Below are positions 9,241 through 22,029 of a DNA stretch of 64,000 nt, piece by piece. The notes below the pieces were generated by a model. That model did no database searches. It was not told where the DNA came from and was given only the letters and a program-made list of their open reading frames with translations. How positions within the stretch are numbered: the stretch's first letter is position 1; the number at the start of each line of letters is the position of its first letter. A program made the position numbers and the translations under genes. The DNA comes from Armillaria gallica (lineage: Eukaryota > Basidiomycota > Agaricomycetes > Agaricales > Physalacriaceae), in NCBI GenBank assembly GCA_037576215.1, contig JBANDB010000003.1:124001-188000 (forward strand), in the 5' to 3' direction.

Positions 9241-12200
9241 TTACAATGCGGCAAACCCTAAGTCCGGTTCTAAACCAACTTCGTTATCATCATCATCGCA
9301 GATATTATCTAATTCTGCGTCGGCCTCTTCATCCAGCTCTTCATCCTCCTCATCTTCTTCAACCTCGCTGTCTGTCTCCCACTCGTCCTTGTTATCTGAC
9401 CCATCATTAATCTCAGCTTCCCCCTCGCTATCTGCCACTTCTGCCTCCTCATCAACCAAGTCATCCTCTTCCAAGCTGTCCTCTTCCTCCTCTAAGTCTG
9501 TATCTTCTGACATCTCTATATCCCCTCCCATATCAAAGACATCTTCTAATAGATTGAACGCTCTACATACGTCCTCACGAAACATACGTGTCGCTTCCCA
9601 GGTGCTACGATGGCCCACACCAAGACTGCAATACCGAAAAACCATGTCGCGATCAACCCACCTGTGAATATAAAACAAGCATACATACATGTTAAAGCCA
9701 AACAGCTCCTCACATGTCAACCGAGTACCACTCGTAATCTTGATCCTTGTCTTCAGGCCGACATGCAATGGATGGTGGTAAAAACTCCGGTGTTTGACCA
9801 AGCTTGTAGACAGGAATTAGGTGAACTGCTCGAATAATGTCGTCCGGGTTAAGGAAACCAAAAGCACCAGGATCTGTACCATCAACAAATCCAACGTAAT
9901 GAGGCCGCTTTGCAGTGAAGCCAGAACGATGACTGGCATCAAAACCAAACCAGCGGACCCATGTGAAGTCAATTCGGAACACCTTCTGATCCTCGAAGTC
10001 TCCCTCAGGGTCATTGTAACAAACATCTGCATGAAATAGGCCTATAATCCATGCATACCAATATGGATGTGTACTGTCTGTTTCTGACTCGTTTGCAAGA
10101 ACAATGACATCAGAACATGTCCAAGGGTTGATTGAATCCTGATCACGGCGAACGTCGTAGGTAGTGTAATTGATTTGGAGGACTTTATGGCAAAAGATGC
10201 GATCATTGACAATGTGGAGATTGCTGAGTTGTTCTGACATAATCTTGTCTTCTGGAGATATCTCATTTGCAAGAAGTTGTCGAAGGATGTGGTCTTTCAG
10301 CTTGGGGATAAAATCCTATTGCCAATCAGAAATCAAAGTGACAAAACAAATAGAATTCTCACAACAACAGCGAGATCATCCTCATTTTCAGCAAGCCAGC
10401 GATGGAGATTCAAGGGGTAGTTTCTTGACAGTGACATCTGATAGTAATCTTCAGGTTGCCCTTCAGGCAGTGGGTCTTTCTCATTCAGGCCGATTTGAGG
10501 GGAATTCTGATTTGCCTTCGATCTAGTTTTCAGTTTTGAGGCTTGCTGGGCAAGGATCCGTCGTAGTCGTCATTGTCGTTGTTCAAGCATGGCTATCTGC
10601 TTGACATGCCCTCGTTTATTTGTCCGGGCATAGAAAAGCTTGACACGGTGATGTTCCTGTTCACCCTAAATGCGCCATCAGTGACAGCAATGTAAGAGGT
10701 GAAAGGACTCACAATCTGCGTGCTATATGAATCTGTTGTCCCAAATTTAGGGATGCAGAAGACGTAATCCCCAAGAGCATGGTTTTTATATGTGGAGAGA
10801 TTAAAGGATTTAATAGACTTGAAGATACCTCCGTTTGACGATGCTGCTGTCACCTTCACTGTGTGAATGAGTCGTTGAACCCGTGCTGCTGTTTCGCTTG
10901 GGAGCTCTTTAGTACGGAAGTTTGGGCAAACATTCTTCGAAAATGATCGAAGTTGCTGTCCAAGCAATGCTGTTGCACCACCTAGTACCTTGAGGCTTGA
11001 ATCTGTATGCATCCGTGCCTTGGCAAAAGCATGCCATGTGGACCAAGCAAAGATCGTATCCATGACAATTTTGTTATCCTCCTTGTCTGGCAAGAGCCCA
11101 TCGAAACATGGAAAAGAACACTAGCAAATTGCATGTCAGTGGAACGCAATACAATAGAAGTATTGCTCTACACAAACCTGGAGTATATCTTCATAATCTC
11201 GTGCTGCAAACTTCTTCTGGCCTGATACATCATTACTGAACTTGCGAATGGTGGAACACCCAAATGTTGGTACTAGCTGAAATCTATGAGCATCAATTAT
11301 ACAATCAGCACTGACACTTGTGAAAGATTATGAATGTAACCACGTACCGCTTATTTAACTTTTGAATAGCTCCCGGAATCTCATGACAGATGCGAATGAG
11401 ATGTGTAAATATAGACTTCCACCCGCCGCTCTCAGACTCGTGCATTAAGTCTGGCACAAACATCTGATAAAAATTGAACCCAAGAGGCAGGAGAGCCTCT
11501 GAGAATGCATTCTACATGGAGACATTAGTAAGAAACAACCAAAACAAGCAAGGAAATGTAATCAAATCTTACTCGGTTTGGTGTAAGTGATGTCGGACCA
11601 ATGACCCTTTCAACATGTTTTCCTGATACAGGATATCCGCGAGTGAAGACCCATTTACGAGCTAATTCAACATCATGCTGCCGTTGTTCTGAGTCGACCC
11701 TAGCATTACGTTGGCAGTTGGTAGCATCTCGCTTCATTCCCATATCAGATACTCTTTCCTTCACAACAAGGCAGCATGGACATAGGCAATGGCCAAGGGA
11801 CTTAATACTCGTGAGAAGGACTCTGCAGTTTGATAATCATGAGTACTGAAGGTGGTGAGGACAAACCCTGACGTACTTTTCAGGGTAATCTGCGGAATAT
11901 GTGAAGAAACGTGGGTATACACGGTGAAGAATCCCATCAGCACATTCAATTACAATGCCATGCACATATGCGTGCATGAACTCAGGATCAAGGAGCAGCA
12001 TCCATATCTTCTGCATGAGTTTGCACTTCAGAAAAGTGAGCAACTCCTTCGACGCTGGTGATCCAAAAGTTTCAATGTAAAAATCTTGAATGTTGTCCGG
12101 TAACTAAATGGATTTTAGAACACCTACACATATAAGAGAAGGAAGAAAGACGAACCACAGGAAAATAAGCGAGATGATGACTTTGAAAAAATGAAGGAAT

Positions 12201-13602
12201 AGCCCGAACATACTTTGACATCAATCCAAATCCGATGTAGGCACGCCAAAGTGCTGCTGTCCCAAAATTCGCAAGGCATGTCAAATCTGAGTATATCATC
12301 ATTGGTGCCACAACCATCTCTAGAGAACAGCCAGGTTCCGGTTTGATCTCGTCTTCCATTTCCAGGAACGCATCTGATGTGTATGCCTCGCCATACACAC
12401 GTTCTGTCTGCCCATCAGGTCGTTCCCACATCTGCTTGAAGCCCTTGAGGTGGAACCTGAGTGAAGATGCATCCTCAAAAGCAGAGCGAACAATGTCAAG
12501 GAGAGATCGGTGCCAAACGTCCTGGATGTCGAGAGTAGGTGCTTCGTCCTCTGATGCATGATGTACTCTGGTCTGGGGAAGATGGAGCTTGACATGGTCT
12601 TTGATCCATCCATCAGCAGTGAATGTCGGCAGTGAATCAGAGTCAAGTTGTTTTGCCTCCTGGTTAGCATCAAAGCTCTCCAAATCTGCAGCTGCAAAGT
12701 CAGGTGCAAGAATAACCTCATTAACCAGATGATTTAGATCATTGAGGGTCTTTGTAGTCGTAGAATAGAACCAGTGCATCAGCCGGCAGATGGTGGGATT
12801 GATGAATGGCACAAACCATGAAGTTGTTGAGTCCAAGGAGCCAATTGCTGGGTCATCCGCAACATGAGCACCATAAACACAGAGTGGTGAACAATGTTGG
12901 AGGTCATCAGGAGGAAGCGAAAAGGTAGGGGCATCACAAAGATTGGCAATAGTTGTTGTATCATCAGGATTGACTGACGGTAAAATCTTATACTCGCAAT
13001 ATAGGCCAAATTCGTTTGGTTCAGTGATGATTGGGGGATCAGGTGTTGAGGTATGCGAAGATTCTGGTGAGGAGGGTAATGATTCCTTTGATGGAGAGTG
13101 AGCTGGTGGTGGTGGTGGTCTGACTGCTGCATACTGTTGGAGGGGAGCAAGATAGCCACTTGCAGGCAGGAAATCTTGGAAGCGACGAGGGATCCTACGG
13201 TTTCATTGGGACCGCTCAAGAATCTCAGGCTCAGATGGAGGTGCAGGTGAAGGTGGAGGGGGAGATTCCATTATTGTATCAGTATAGAGTACATCGGTAT
13301 CTGGAGCCTAGAAACAGAACGAAATTAAATCAGAAAGACAAAGAAATGTAAGTGGAACCTACACTTGAAGGGCCAGCCTCTACAGGACCAGAGGAGTTCT
13401 GTTTATCAACCTTCCTTGCCCGGCTTAACTCCAAAGCTCGAAGACGCCTTCCACCACCAGTACTAGTATTCTTCACCTTTTCACCCAGGCCTCCTACAGT
13501 CCGAGACCGCAATGCATGGGTTTGACATCAAGCTTTATGGCCGCTGATAGCACGTGCACCCTTTGTAATTTCCTTTCCGCAGTCGCACTTGTAGGAGACC
13601 AT
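9241..13602 (-). pseudogene. Plavaka-type transposase, multi-exon, three in-frame TGA
   Basis: Starts at the ATG at 13602-13600 with a cysteine/histidine finger (KCDCGKEI...GHKA), then the typical family blocks in order: SWFVPFINPTICRLMHWFYS, DGWIKDHVKL, VYGEAYTSDAFLEME, YSADYPEK, CLCPCCLV, the region around PDLMHES, then NHALGDYV with FGTTDSYSTQ and EHHRVKLFYART. An acidic C-terminus rich in Glu and Asp follows. Exon 1 is 13602-13363 and exon 2 starts at 13307; later introns are GT-AG and 45-65 bp. TGA interrupts the frame in HKA*CQ, SQ*NRR and QRQ*RLRR; arginine is expected at the last two and plausible at the first. The enzyme would cut and join transposon ends. Nearly full length but non-functional as read. 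Confidence 0.85.
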
Positions 13603-13816
13603 GAAAATAATAGCAGCGATAAGTAGAATTCCGAGCTTGGAGAGCCACATTCCCTAAAAAGAATATCAGATAAGCCTCTACTCAAATAACAATAATTTTG
13701 TTGTATAGGTATACCTATGGTTGAGTGAATGCACTGTCTTTGAGGGGAGAAAGAGTAACAATGCACGTTCCCCGCGGTGGTGGTGGAGAGAGTGAACTTC
13801 CAAATTTGGCATCGTA

Positions 13817-15803
13817 ATGTCCGTGATGTCACGCAAATGTGACAGATGCGTCGACACCTCTTTCTTTCTCCTACCACCATCCTCTGCTATGCCTCAATCT
13901 CATGTCAAGCCTGCCAGCTCATCTCGTATCAAGCCCACCAGCTTATCTTGTATCAAGCCTGCAAGCTTGTCTCACATCAAGCCTGCTGTCCAACCTCCAG
14001 CAAAGAGTAAAACTGACACTGTGACGAAATCAAGAACCAAGGATTCCAATAAGACTGTTGGCGCAAAATCCAAGACAATTGTACCATCTGCACCTCGCAA
14101 TGTATTGTCTCGGAAGGACACAAACAAACCATCTACAAGACGATTCCCGACACCTGTGACATCTGACGACAAGTTTTTCGATACCGAGATGGAGCATGAC
14201 TCTGAGGATGTGGAGGATGATGTTGAGGACTCGGAGGATGCGGAGGAAGAGGTAAAGCCAGGTAAAGAGGAGAGAGAGAATGGGTATGGGGATGACGAGG
14301 AAGATGGAGACAACAAGGACAAGGAGCATGAAGAGGAGGATGGCAATGACTCTAAGTGAAAGAAGAGATTTCGCCATGGATATTCACAAAGGTGAGTATA
14401 TTCAACCGCATATATCTACAAATCTATACTCATTTTTGCTTCTCAGGCAGAACTTCGTACTCAGCGTAAGCCATACAGTCGGAAAACTGGTTCCCCGAGT
14501 TGTATTGCTCTTTACCCCAGTGGACGACATAATGTGGGCTGGTGTTAAGCATTCCAATAAGGCTATTGAGTGCGTCGTCCACTTTCTTTCCCTCAGTATA
14601 TGCTAATTGATTCACAGGCTTGGAATTGAGAGTCACATGCACCCATACACCACGCCCAATGAGAAGTCTTTTGACATACTGGTAAAGTTCTTGGAGCGTG
14701 ATGTTACCATCGTCGAGGCCTTTGGCTGTTTCCCCAAGCACCAAATTGGCCTGAAAGCCATGATTAAGGAGGTGAGTGTACCTTTCACAATATGCTATCC
14801 CTGTCATACTGATATTTGTCTTGCAGTTGCGCCTAGGCTTTAAAGAATCAAGAGGAAGTGACACGAACAAGGTTCGCACTGATATACTGACGCTCCTCCT
14901 CAACGACCCAATCAACGATACGATATCGCTTCCAAAGCCTGCGCACAAGACATCACAAGGGTTCAACCATGTTGACACTGGACATCTTCTCTGTCCACAA
15001 CCCTATCTAAAGCAGTTTAACGAGAAGTTATTATTCTATATCATGCTGGGGCATTCACTGATCTGGATTATTTAGCGAGCGTTTTATCTTTGACCTGGCA
15101 AATGGCAAAGTCAAAGTGACTGCATCGGAGTGGCCATCTTTCCTCTACAACCAGGATCTTTACGATCCAAAGGATGATGAGGCTGGTTTAATGAAGGGAT
15201 ACCTTCTTCTTCGTGTACGGGCATGTCTTACTCATGTTCCATAACTGATCATCTTTCTATAGGTTTACCTACACATCTTTTGCAGTAACGGTGACCCGAC
15301 AAAGCAAGAAGGGCCAAAACGAGGTAGTATTGCAAAGATCAATGGTATACAATCAGTAACTGGACGCCAGATTGCCTATGCGGCATGCCAGGTGGATTTA
15401 TCTTTGTGAATCTTGATTCTTTCTGACAGAATTATCAGGCTCGCTATGCTTTATCTTCAAAGGACGGTTGGACTGAACAAGATGGCGCATTCGATATGAC
15501 AACTTTCTACGACAGCGTTGTTGCTCTGTTTGAGAGTTACCCTGACGACGAATGGGCTCTTGACACGCTGGCCTGGTGGAATGAGTATGTTCCTTGTATC
15601 CTTGATTTGCTTCTTTGACTTGTATTCTCTATAGGGAAATATTTGGCGACCCTAATGGGTGTACAGATACCGATAAAACCCAAGACGCTCATCCGCCTGA
15701 GAGTACTGTTGCAAAGATGGCCGCATGCCGTGAGGCACGGGCGAAAGCAAGGGCTGAAGCTGCCGCCAATGTTCTGGATGATGACGCCATAGGAACGGAG
15801 TAG
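13817..15803 (+). pseudogene. DUF6698-like gene, six or seven exons, one in-frame TGA
   Basis: Exon 1 (from ATG 13817) has repeated KPAS units, then basic and acidic tracts. After introns at about 14392-14447, 14549-14597, 14772-14826, 15025-15074, 15216-15262, 15391-15430 and 15584-15635 the frame stays in phase. It gives the blocks typical of Agaricomycete DUF6698 proteins: LCPQPYL, ASEWPSFLYN, QDLYDPKDDEAG, GYLLLRVYLHIF, VTGRQIAYAACQ and DTLAWWNEEIFG. TGA at 14357-14359 (SK*KKRF) interrupts it; the exon continues in frame through the splice, so this is a nonsense change, not the end. Role unknown; such genes are often multicopy and found near transposons. The start is 214 bp from the transposase start, in divergent orientation. 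Confidence 0.75.
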
Positions 15804-18800
15804 GTGCTAGTCTGGTATGACGAGCCAATAAATTCTTGTAAGTCCATGTCTGCTATGCAAATTTCCGCTACTAACTTGTCTTTCTTGAAGCTCACCGCCT
15901 CACCACGAATTAGACTGCTGCTTGTTACAATGCGGAATGGATTTTTATGGTTTCACTGTCTGTATTGTTATTGTGGATGTTCCTGTATGAAAAAGTGTCT
16001 CGTAACTGTAATTCTAATGTATACGCTTTGCTGTATTGCCCTCGAGTAAATTGGGAGTGACATGCGCCTGGTCTGATTGAAATGACGTGAATGTCATTTG
16101 TTGTAATGTCTTTACTGGTTCTTATAACTTCCTTCAACTCTTATTTTCACATACTGTCTCCGCCTTATTGTGACCATGGCTAGCAAGGTATATGGTCGTT
16201 GACAGGGTATATTTAGGGTTATATTCGTGCATGTATAGCCATATGATAAAATTAAGGTACGTCAGAGATCTTTATTATCAATGCTACCATCGACGTTGTT
16301 TATAAGAGTTTTTATCGTTTATCTAGCTTTACGACGAGCGACCTTGGTTTACCCTCATTTATAGATTGTGCGCATTTTCTGTGGTGCTCATATATCTTGT
16401 CAGCGATAACGAACCAACAGGAAGACATCGATAGAAATAAACATATGTAGCTGACCTTGCCTAGGTAGTAGGAAGAAATGCCCGAAATTGGATACAGTAT
16501 GTATCAGACTAGATGTCCAATTCAGCATCAGAGCGACGACTAACGGAAGGGCTTGTCTCTGCGATGCTATCCATCTGGCAAGAATAATTCTGCGCTCAGT
16601 GAAGCCTGCATGGTGCCTGCATGGCCCTACGGAACCGTGAACTGTACCAACCATTTCAGCATCTAGTTGAAAACCAATATGCACAGTTAACACACCTCAA
16701 CACAACCTTCCCCGTTAGCTGGAAGCTTCTTCACCGTAAGCGCGATCTTGCGTCCGTTGTAAACAGGGCAATGTGTGAGAAATTCCAGCGTGCCATCCAT
16801 CTGGAGGAGCTTAAATAACTCTATATTGAACCGAGCCGGTAGGATCACCATCTTGTCAGACGAGACGACTGGAGCACGGAGAATACATTACGACTTGGAA
16901 GGGTAAACATACTATGACGAGAGAGATCAGGACGAGTTGAGCAAGGAAAAACGTGAAGCTCACGTAAATGTCACAATCGGGCGCCGTAGTAGAATACGAG
17001 TTGATCTTGAGCTTGATCGTCCTATGAGAAACACCAAAGGCGGCTCCTTTAACCACAATAGTCATGATACGATCGTTGCCACTGAGAGCTGGGGTAGCTG
17101 GAAGGCGGGTATGACCCAATAGTTGTGATACGGTCATTGCCACTGAGATCTGGGGCAACTGGAAGGCTGGTCTGACATTCACAGACGCGAATTGCAGGTC
17201 GAGAAGGACGAGACAGTGGTTGGGTTGGCTTTAGAGGTATTTGGAAGAAGGGATGGTCATGGTCTGGTGATACTGGGGAGAGAAAAACGCACCAAATAAC
17301 GCGGGAGAAGATGTGCGTTCGTATTCCAGTCAGTTCAGGCCCAGCTCGGACTGAAAGAGCGCTTCGTTATGTTAGCAGAACACAGTTATAAAAATATGTA
17401 GTCTACCTTCTGACACGGTCCTTCCCGTCATGCCCGTAGACGACGACCAGATTATGCTCTCATGCAGCATGAGTTGCGTGTGGTTTTGGGGTAGGCTCCG
17501 TGAGCCGATGGCATTGTCGAGGCGTCACTTTTTCTCTATCACATCCTGGAAACATGGCTGTGCCGGTGATGTCGCCAGCAGTACACCAACACTCGCACAT
17601 ATGAACGTAATACGGAGCTGGAAAGCAAGATCCATTTGAGGTTCGATGGAAGCCATCTTGCCAATGAATGTATACTCTCCTGCAATTAATTATCTGGCCG
17701 TCTTTCATATCGAAGTACGACTGCATCAACCAAAGTATCTCGCTAATGAACATTTCTCCGACCACAAAGCTCCGCTTCTCCGTCTTCAGAGCTCCCAGAA
17801 AGTTGGGTACTATCCTACATCGCCTTTCGAACGTGCGAACCTCTGAAAAAAGCCATCATTTCCTCCCTTGCCCGGAGCACAGCATCGCCCTCCATTTAGT
17901 TGGACACCTCGACTATGTGAAGAACTCGATGCTGTACGCAGGCATTTCTAGGAGCATACTCGATCCGATGTACAACGTTTCATGTGTCAAAACGTAGGGA
18001 CCGATACGAATTTGGCCTCGTGATGGGCGGGCATGATTTCTATGTTCGTTCTTCGCCGAGCTCAGTTTTATTATGATGCGTGAAGATACCACCACGTGCG
18101 GGAACAAGAGACCTACGCCAGTGATTCTGTGGAATCATATTTGGCTTATGACAATTAGACGAGAAGACTTTGCTCACATTAGGAACAAAGGTGATTTTCG
18201 CTACATGAAGGAACTTGTATCTTAATTGTTTATATGCAGAAAAAAAACAGGAAGACCGTGCCTTTCCGATGCCCAGGTAGGTGGATACCAACATGAATGT
18301 AGGCGTGGTGAACGACGCCTGAAGGATTGAAGTTCCGAGCAACATGCTAGCAGGAGCCATTACCATTGATAACCAGGGACGAACGACGCATCTGCTGCGG
18401 ACCTGTATGACCTGGATCGAACGAGAAAAAGTTGATGAGCGTACATGTATGGTTTGTGCTATGTTATCGATCCACGAGCCAAGCATGTCGACCGAAGACC
18501 TTGGTTGGATGCTATACGCGTGTATGTATCTACATCGATAATCCCTTCATGATCAGCACCGTAACGAAACGGTAAATAAATACCACTCACAAAGTCCATC
18601 GGCAACACGCAACCTCTGAAAGAGAGTGGACGAGATGGCGACGTGGGTCTGAAGAAAATCTCAGCTATCAATGGTCTTGTCGAGTCGTAGAAGTGACACG
18701 GGCCTCGCTTTGTATTGCTGTCCATTTGTGACGTATTCTATGCTGTGTTCCTTCTTGCTGAACTTGTCCTTTGAGGAGCGTACTACTAGGATGCTAGTAA

Positions 18801-18940
18801 CATGCTATGACAGTATTTGAGCACCATAGAAGGAACTGATTGCCATTATGCGCACCTGATATCTGATGTCTGATATCTGAAGGGAGAAATGTGCTTAGTC
18901 GTAAGATCCATGCTGCCCCGCGTGGTGTTGAATTTATAAT
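15804..18940. other. Unrecognised stretch between the Plavaka region and the 3 kb duplication
   Basis: No product recognised. Minus-strand frames at 18725-18459, 18486-18040, 17765-17460, 17182-16856 and 16693-16400 have hydrophobic segments and GT/AG-like borders, and could be pieces of a spliced membrane protein gene. I could not join them into one convincing protein, so no gene is called. GC content and CpG level look ordinary here. Confidence 0.3.
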
Positions 18941-18949
18941 TTGGCTCTG

Positions 18950-21010
18950 CTCCAAAAGTTCTATTCGACTTTCTCAATCTAGGAGCAATTAAACGGCTAA
19001 GAGACGATCGAATTTGTAGCCAGACGGGGCGTTACAGAACGGAGGAAGCAATAAGTGGTGATGGTAAATCGGTGCAATCCCGGCCCACGGCCCGTCTCCC
19101 GACTTCGTTGTTGCCATTCATTGATTCCGGTAACTCCCGCCATTTTCATCCTCATCCACCATCATCGTTCCATCGTTAATCTAGTAATCTATCGCGCTGA
19201 GCAGCCGATTAAGGCGAGACTTCTTTCTCCGAGTCTTATCTTTCATTTTCTGATGACTTTGAATGCACATACTTATAGGACGACTCCTCGAATGCTATCC
19301 ACACACTCGCGACCTATTGAGGTTATCATAAGGAGACATTTTTGGAAGATTGCAGAATTATCGTGCATGGTGCGTTCACTTACAATCGACGCTTGGATTT
19401 GTCTAATGCGACCTTCTGCAGTCCGCAAAGTCGTCTTGGACTCGATAGCCATCAAGACGGCCCACTGGATTACCCGTATCTTGATCCGACGAGCGACGAA
19501 AGGAGAAGAGAAGCGAGCCCTTCGCGGTGATGGTTATAAACTATCTCTGTGAGTGCTTAGGTCTGTCCGGAGTTTTGACTCACAGCAGAAGAAATAGGAT
19601 ACCTGCATGCAGACGATAGAAGAGAACCCGCATCAAGTCATGGATCCGGTCATTTCTCCAGTTATCGAGGTGCGTCATATTCTTGCATCTGTGCGGATAA
19701 AATTACCCGCTCAAGATAAAATGAAAAGGTTCTCATCCTGGTCTCCACGCACGGGACTATCGTTCGATTGGCCGCCGGTCCGTCTTTAACCTATGTCGAA
19801 GTCATCGATCTAAATTGCTGGCGCAAAAAGCTTTAGCCTTCTTTTTATGACCGTCATTGACGTCTTATCCTTCCTTTGTCAATTCATGAGTGCCGCACAT
19901 AGGACAACACCATGGTGCCCTTGAGACGTTGAAAGCTGGCTACAGTGTTCAACAATCAAGACGACGTTGGGTACCTGGAGTTGAGTAGTGATGATAAGGA
20001 GACATCCTTGGAGAAAATATGGTGCGTTTGCTTACCGTATTCTGTCACAGCTGTGTAATACGACTGCCAGCAGCTCTGCAACGAAAACCTCACGCATCCG
20101 TCGTCATACAACTGCAGTGTACGAGTCCGTCGTTTACGCCTATTTTCCTTCTATGTGTGAGGACTGAATATTGCAGAACAAGCGTACGTATCCTCATCAA
20201 GACTCAGTTGCAACCCCTACTGAGAAAAGCCGCCTCTGTAAGCGAATCTGGTCCCTCCAGTGCGTAACCTTGACTGACGGACTGTGAGATATGACGTGCT
20301 AAGATAGAAATAGATGGACAACCTTGCGCACCGCCATACATGGATACATTATACAGCCATTGTCGCAAGGGATCCAGGTACGTCCTTATCTTTGCATTCT
20401 GTTTGTTTTGCTAACTTCAAACGTAGAGTATCGCAGACAAATGCCTTGGAGTCATCGCACTGGAACCGCACAACTATAAAGTGTCGTTCGCCAGTCAAGA
20501 TTTAAATTTTGGTACATCATGCTCCTTTCTGATTTTCTCCTACTCATGATTATTTGATCTTCATCAGATTATACTGACATCTATTCGCTTGAAATCCCTC
20601 CCATATCATCAGGACATCTAGGGGGAAAATACGAGGCGGCGAGTTGAAGAGACCCTCTTTGGTCAGTCACCGGTCTATTCTTGCATGATAAAGTGGCTCA
20701 TAGATGTACATTTAGGCTGAAGAGTGTACCTCGAGTTATGTTTATGTGCTTCTCTGTCTTTTGTTTGGCGAGAACGACTCATTATACTTCTATCTTTTCC
20801 TACTGGGCTAATCAAGAATTAGTGCGCTGTTGTAAGGCTTCGGAAATCTTGCGCTTGGCCATGGTTTGTTGGAATCCGTCGCCTTCCATCCCTGGTCAAC
20901 GCAAGCTCCTTCCATACTTCTGCTGACCTTCGCTGTCGTTCATAAATATGCTACGTTCTTCATAACTCCCGTGTTCCTCCACACTCTGATGACCATTGAT
21001 TTCCAACCAA
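18950..21010. repeat. Tandem duplication, copy 1 (about 2-3 kb unit)
   Basis: Matches 22.0-24.1 kb in the same order and orientation. Shared blocks include CGGCCC(A/G)CGGCCCGTCTCC (19081 and 22105), the stretch around 19190-19230 and 22190-22240, and ATATGCTACG (20946 and 24033). The offset grows from about 3025 to 3090 bp. Probable short introns recur at matching places (for example 19371-19422, GTGCGT...CTGCAG), so it may hold a decayed spliced gene, but no protein family was recognised. Confidence 0.6.
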
Positions 21011-22029
21011 CCAGACATGACGCCTTTTCTGCATGCAAGAGGTTACGTTTCAAAAGCAGGTGCTCGAGGGAAAGTTCTTGCTGCTTTCATTTTAGCTTCT
21101 CACCCAGTGTTCCGGGGATGGTGTGGTACTGACGTCGTGTACCCGTTCGAAGTTGACTTCGAGTCCATTTGCCTGCTCCCTTGTCTCAGAAGGCAGAACT
21201 CGCACTCTCAATTCAACTTTAAATAGACTTCGACAGGCGTGGATGGCCGGCTTCCGGTATTCCCGTCTTGCTGTAACATCGCAGCCATCGATGTGTTTTA
21301 AGGAACGAAACCAAGTACCAAGTTTACTCACTGCCAATCAGCTGAGAGCGGAGCTGTTCAAAGTCAAGTCCATGTTCCCATCGCTTTGCTGCGCAGATGA
21401 CTAGCGGTGTCCACGACACGTGGGAGGGAGGAACGAGAGTAGGAGAGGGTCAAGGGAAATGTTTCTCGCTATGGTAAGCTCGTCCTTCTTGAGGAAGCTG
21501 AGGATGAATGTCGTCCTTTCAGATAATACCATGAGTGTGCGGCAGATAGCAATTCTTAGCTAAAGTGTGAGTTTTTGCTATCAGCGAGGAAGGACGATAC
21601 TTCTTGCTTCCTGATACATAATCGCCTGTTAATCAATAAATAGGACTCGTGTGCTTCTGCCTTGTTATTCCTATCATTTTTCGATGGATTCTATACTGGT
21701 CGTCAGACCTTAAGTTTTACCCTTGCTGAACCTATGGTAGCCTTGTAGAGCTCAAACCTCGAGGATCATCTCTTCACTCAAGTACGCCGGAAACGCCGGA
21801 TAAACCATTTGTTGGATGTTACGACTAGGTATATTTATCTCTACATATATCGGGTGTCAGGTGCGTGAACTCGCAAACAATCAATTCAATGGTCCAGTAC
21901 GCGACGCCGCGTGTGGTTTTATGATTTATCGTGTGCTTAGGTTCGTGCCGTTCCAGAAAATTCATGGGGCTTGCTCAGTCTCGCAGTCTCTCCCATAAAG
22001 TATTTCGTTGAAATGGATACGAGACAAAC
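21011..22029. other. Spacer between the duplicated blocks
   Basis: Several overlapping short frames (for example 21123-21404 plus, 21337-21092 minus) compete; none has a recognisable domain. I see no supported gene. Confidence 0.3.

Larger units (their letters stand above)
9007..15803. mobile_element. Plavaka-like (CACTA-type) DNA transposon region, right end not found
   Basis: The 3' flanks of HET1 and HET2 stay alignable to 9006 (...GATCAAAA) and then part. The HET1 side continues CACTGCACATC, which fits a CACTA-type terminus. Inside lie the transposase gene (-) and a divergently oriented DUF6698-like gene (+). I could not find the matching inverted terminus to the right, so whether the DUF6698-like gene belongs to the element is open. 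Confidence 0.5.

Noticed and set aside
13494..13880. 128-codon minus-strand frame as a separate gene upstream of the transposase
   Set aside because: It overlaps the transposase first exon in another frame; the finger motif CDCGKE lies in the transposase frame starting at 13602.
15804..17200. Right terminal repeat of the Plavaka element
   Set aside because: Weak partial matches to the complement of CACTGCACATC (near 16050, 16385 and 16580) were not better than chance by eye.
16400..18725. Spliced multi-span membrane protein gene on the minus strand
   Set aside because: Hydrophobic frames and intron-like borders exist, but I could not build one in-phase product or recognise a family.
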